Below are positions 63,146 to 64,000 of a stretch of DNA of 64,000 nucleotides, piece by piece. The notes under the pieces were generated by a model. The model saw only the letters and a list, made by a program, of their open reading frames with translations, ran no database searches and was not told the DNA's origin. The number at the start of each line of letters is the position of its first letter. Position 1 is the first letter of the stretch. The translations under genes were made by a program, and so were the position numbers. This DNA comes from Agarophyton chilense (taxonomy: Eukaryota > Rhodophyta > Florideophyceae > Gracilariales > Gracilariaceae): the NCBI GenBank assembly GCA_030374765.1, contig JARGXX010000071.1, forward strand, positions 1,860,001-1,924,000, read 5' to 3'.

Positions 63146-63550
63146 TCATATTAATATTCCTCCTCTTTCAGCCGAAGTTCTTCTCTGAACTTTTTTTTCC
63201 GAGACACTGTCTAGGTCGCTGGATAGTCGACCTGTGAAGAGTGTCAGTTGCAGGGCGTCCGTAAAACTACTGTCTTTCTTTGTCAGGGGGTCGGACAGAT
63301 TAGTGCTTCCAGGTATCCAGGATATCTTCTCTACAGCACCAGTCTGAAACTCATACCTGATACATCCAACGTCATCCCTGATAGACTTATCGATAAAGTT
63401 TTTCTGAGTTGACAGCGAAGTGAATAAATCATTTGAATCTACGCAGAGTCTCATACGGATATCCATGTCCAATAACTGGGAGTAAGCACTGGCAATTACC
63501 TTTCCTTCGTCAATTCCCTCAACAGCAGCCATTATCTCTGCCGCAGGCAC
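63146..63550 (-). mobile_element. Copia-type RNase H remnant
   Basis: The minus-strand product matches the end of a Ty1/copia polyprotein: AAEIMAAVEGIDEGKVIASA, then VDSNDLFTSLSTQKNF, SIRDDVGCIRYEFQTGAVEK and WIPGSTNLSDPLTKKDS. Only this C-terminal RNase H end is present; sequence above about 63560 is unrelated GC-rich DNA, so the element is a short fossil. It is not close in sequence to the copia element at 20-24.8 kb, so it is a second family. Confidence 0.8.
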
Positions 63551-63564
63551 ACTCTGTGGAGCAA

Positions 63565-64000
63565 AACCCGGCGACGGGAAGTGCTCTCAAGGTGTTCGAA
63601 GCCTTGCTCCCTGTGGGAAGCAGACTCAGAGACAGAGCCCTCCGTTCCACCCGTAGTGTGGGGTGTAACTCCCACGGGGGATTCCGGCAGTACCGACGGA
63701 GGTGAGGGGTAGAAACCGTTGGATCGGGAATGAATATGGGTATCCCAAAGAATGAGGGAAAATGCGGCGAAGAGGAAAAACGAGGCGAGGGTCGGGCACT
63801 AACAGGCACCGGACCCGAGAACCAGAAAAGGGGCAAAACAACAAAAGAAACCCAATACAGGGGCGAAAACCTGTCCTCGAAAGGAAACACAAAAAGCACG
63901 CAACAAGTAAGCAGAACCCCCACGGGGTATCGTGCACGCAGGTCGTCTGAGCGGTCCCAAGGGGGTGGTTGCACGGAACCCAAACGTGGGCACTCTCCAA
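63565..64000. other. GC-rich right edge, unassigned
   Basis: Open frames exist on the minus strand (63519-63983 and from 64000), hydrophobic and Pro/Phe-rich, overlapping in different frames. No motif; may be LTR or other non-coding repeat sequence abutting the copia remnant. Confidence 0.3.

Noticed and set aside
1-64000. CRISPR arrays, operons or bacterial regulatory sites
   Set aside because: No direct repeats with unique spacers were seen; gene content and splice sites are eukaryotic.

Overview
The window looks like nuclear DNA of a small-genome, intron-poor photosynthetic eukaryote. A unicellular red alga of the Porphyridium kind fits best, but this is inferred. Large eukaryotic genes such as PAN2 (1234 aa), DNAJC11 (645 aa) and a 972-aa RanBP2-finger protein each run as one exon. 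Only one gene, an ion channel, needs introns, and these are 92 and 105 bp. Two proteins near 17-19 kb carry organelle-type N-terminal leaders. Nothing suggests a bacterium: there are no operons, ribosome-binding sites or CRISPR arrays.

Layout. 1-15 kb is gene-poor and decayed. It holds a membrane-protein fragment running off the left edge, a fragment of a Ty3/gypsy element carrying a nested MITE-like repeat, a broken PIF/Harbinger transposase, and remnants of two host enzymes (a family-47 alpha-mannosidase and an inositol-pentakisphosphate 2-kinase), followed by unrecognised ORFs and AT-rich spacer. 15.4-19 kb is a compact host island: a UBX-domain Cdc48/p97 adaptor, a TadA-type tRNA adenosine deaminase and an organelle-leader zinc-ribbon/RRM protein. 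20-40 kb is a retroelement block: a Ty1/copia element with both LTRs and a 5-bp target duplication, an older Ty3/gypsy chromovirus on the minus strand (also carrying a MITE copy), an unknown ORF, and a LINE with endonuclease, reverse transcriptase and RNase H. 40-61 kb is the main gene island: a secreted protein, MAK16, a Dbp6/DDX51-like helicase, a TBC1D22-type RabGAP, a voltage-gated K+ channel, PAN2, the RanBP2-finger protein, a small basic protein and DNAJC11. 61.8-62.5 kb is a decayed tandem array of 24-bp units, followed by a copia-type RNase H remnant near the right edge.

How the genes relate. MAK16 and the Dbp6-like helicase both serve 60S ribosome biogenesis and lie tail to tail 33 bp apart. 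PAN2 shortens mRNA poly(A) tails. TadA edits tRNA-Arg wobble A to I. The UBX protein recruits Cdc48/p97. DNAJC11 and the small basic protein point to mitochondria. There is no obvious shared pathway beyond the ribosome pair. The most unusual signals are the phase-locked 24-bp array, a LINE whose only breaks are four in-frame stops each one C-to-T step from a common codon, a Drosophila-copia-like half-tRNA primer site, and MITE-like copies sitting in both copies of the same gypsy family.
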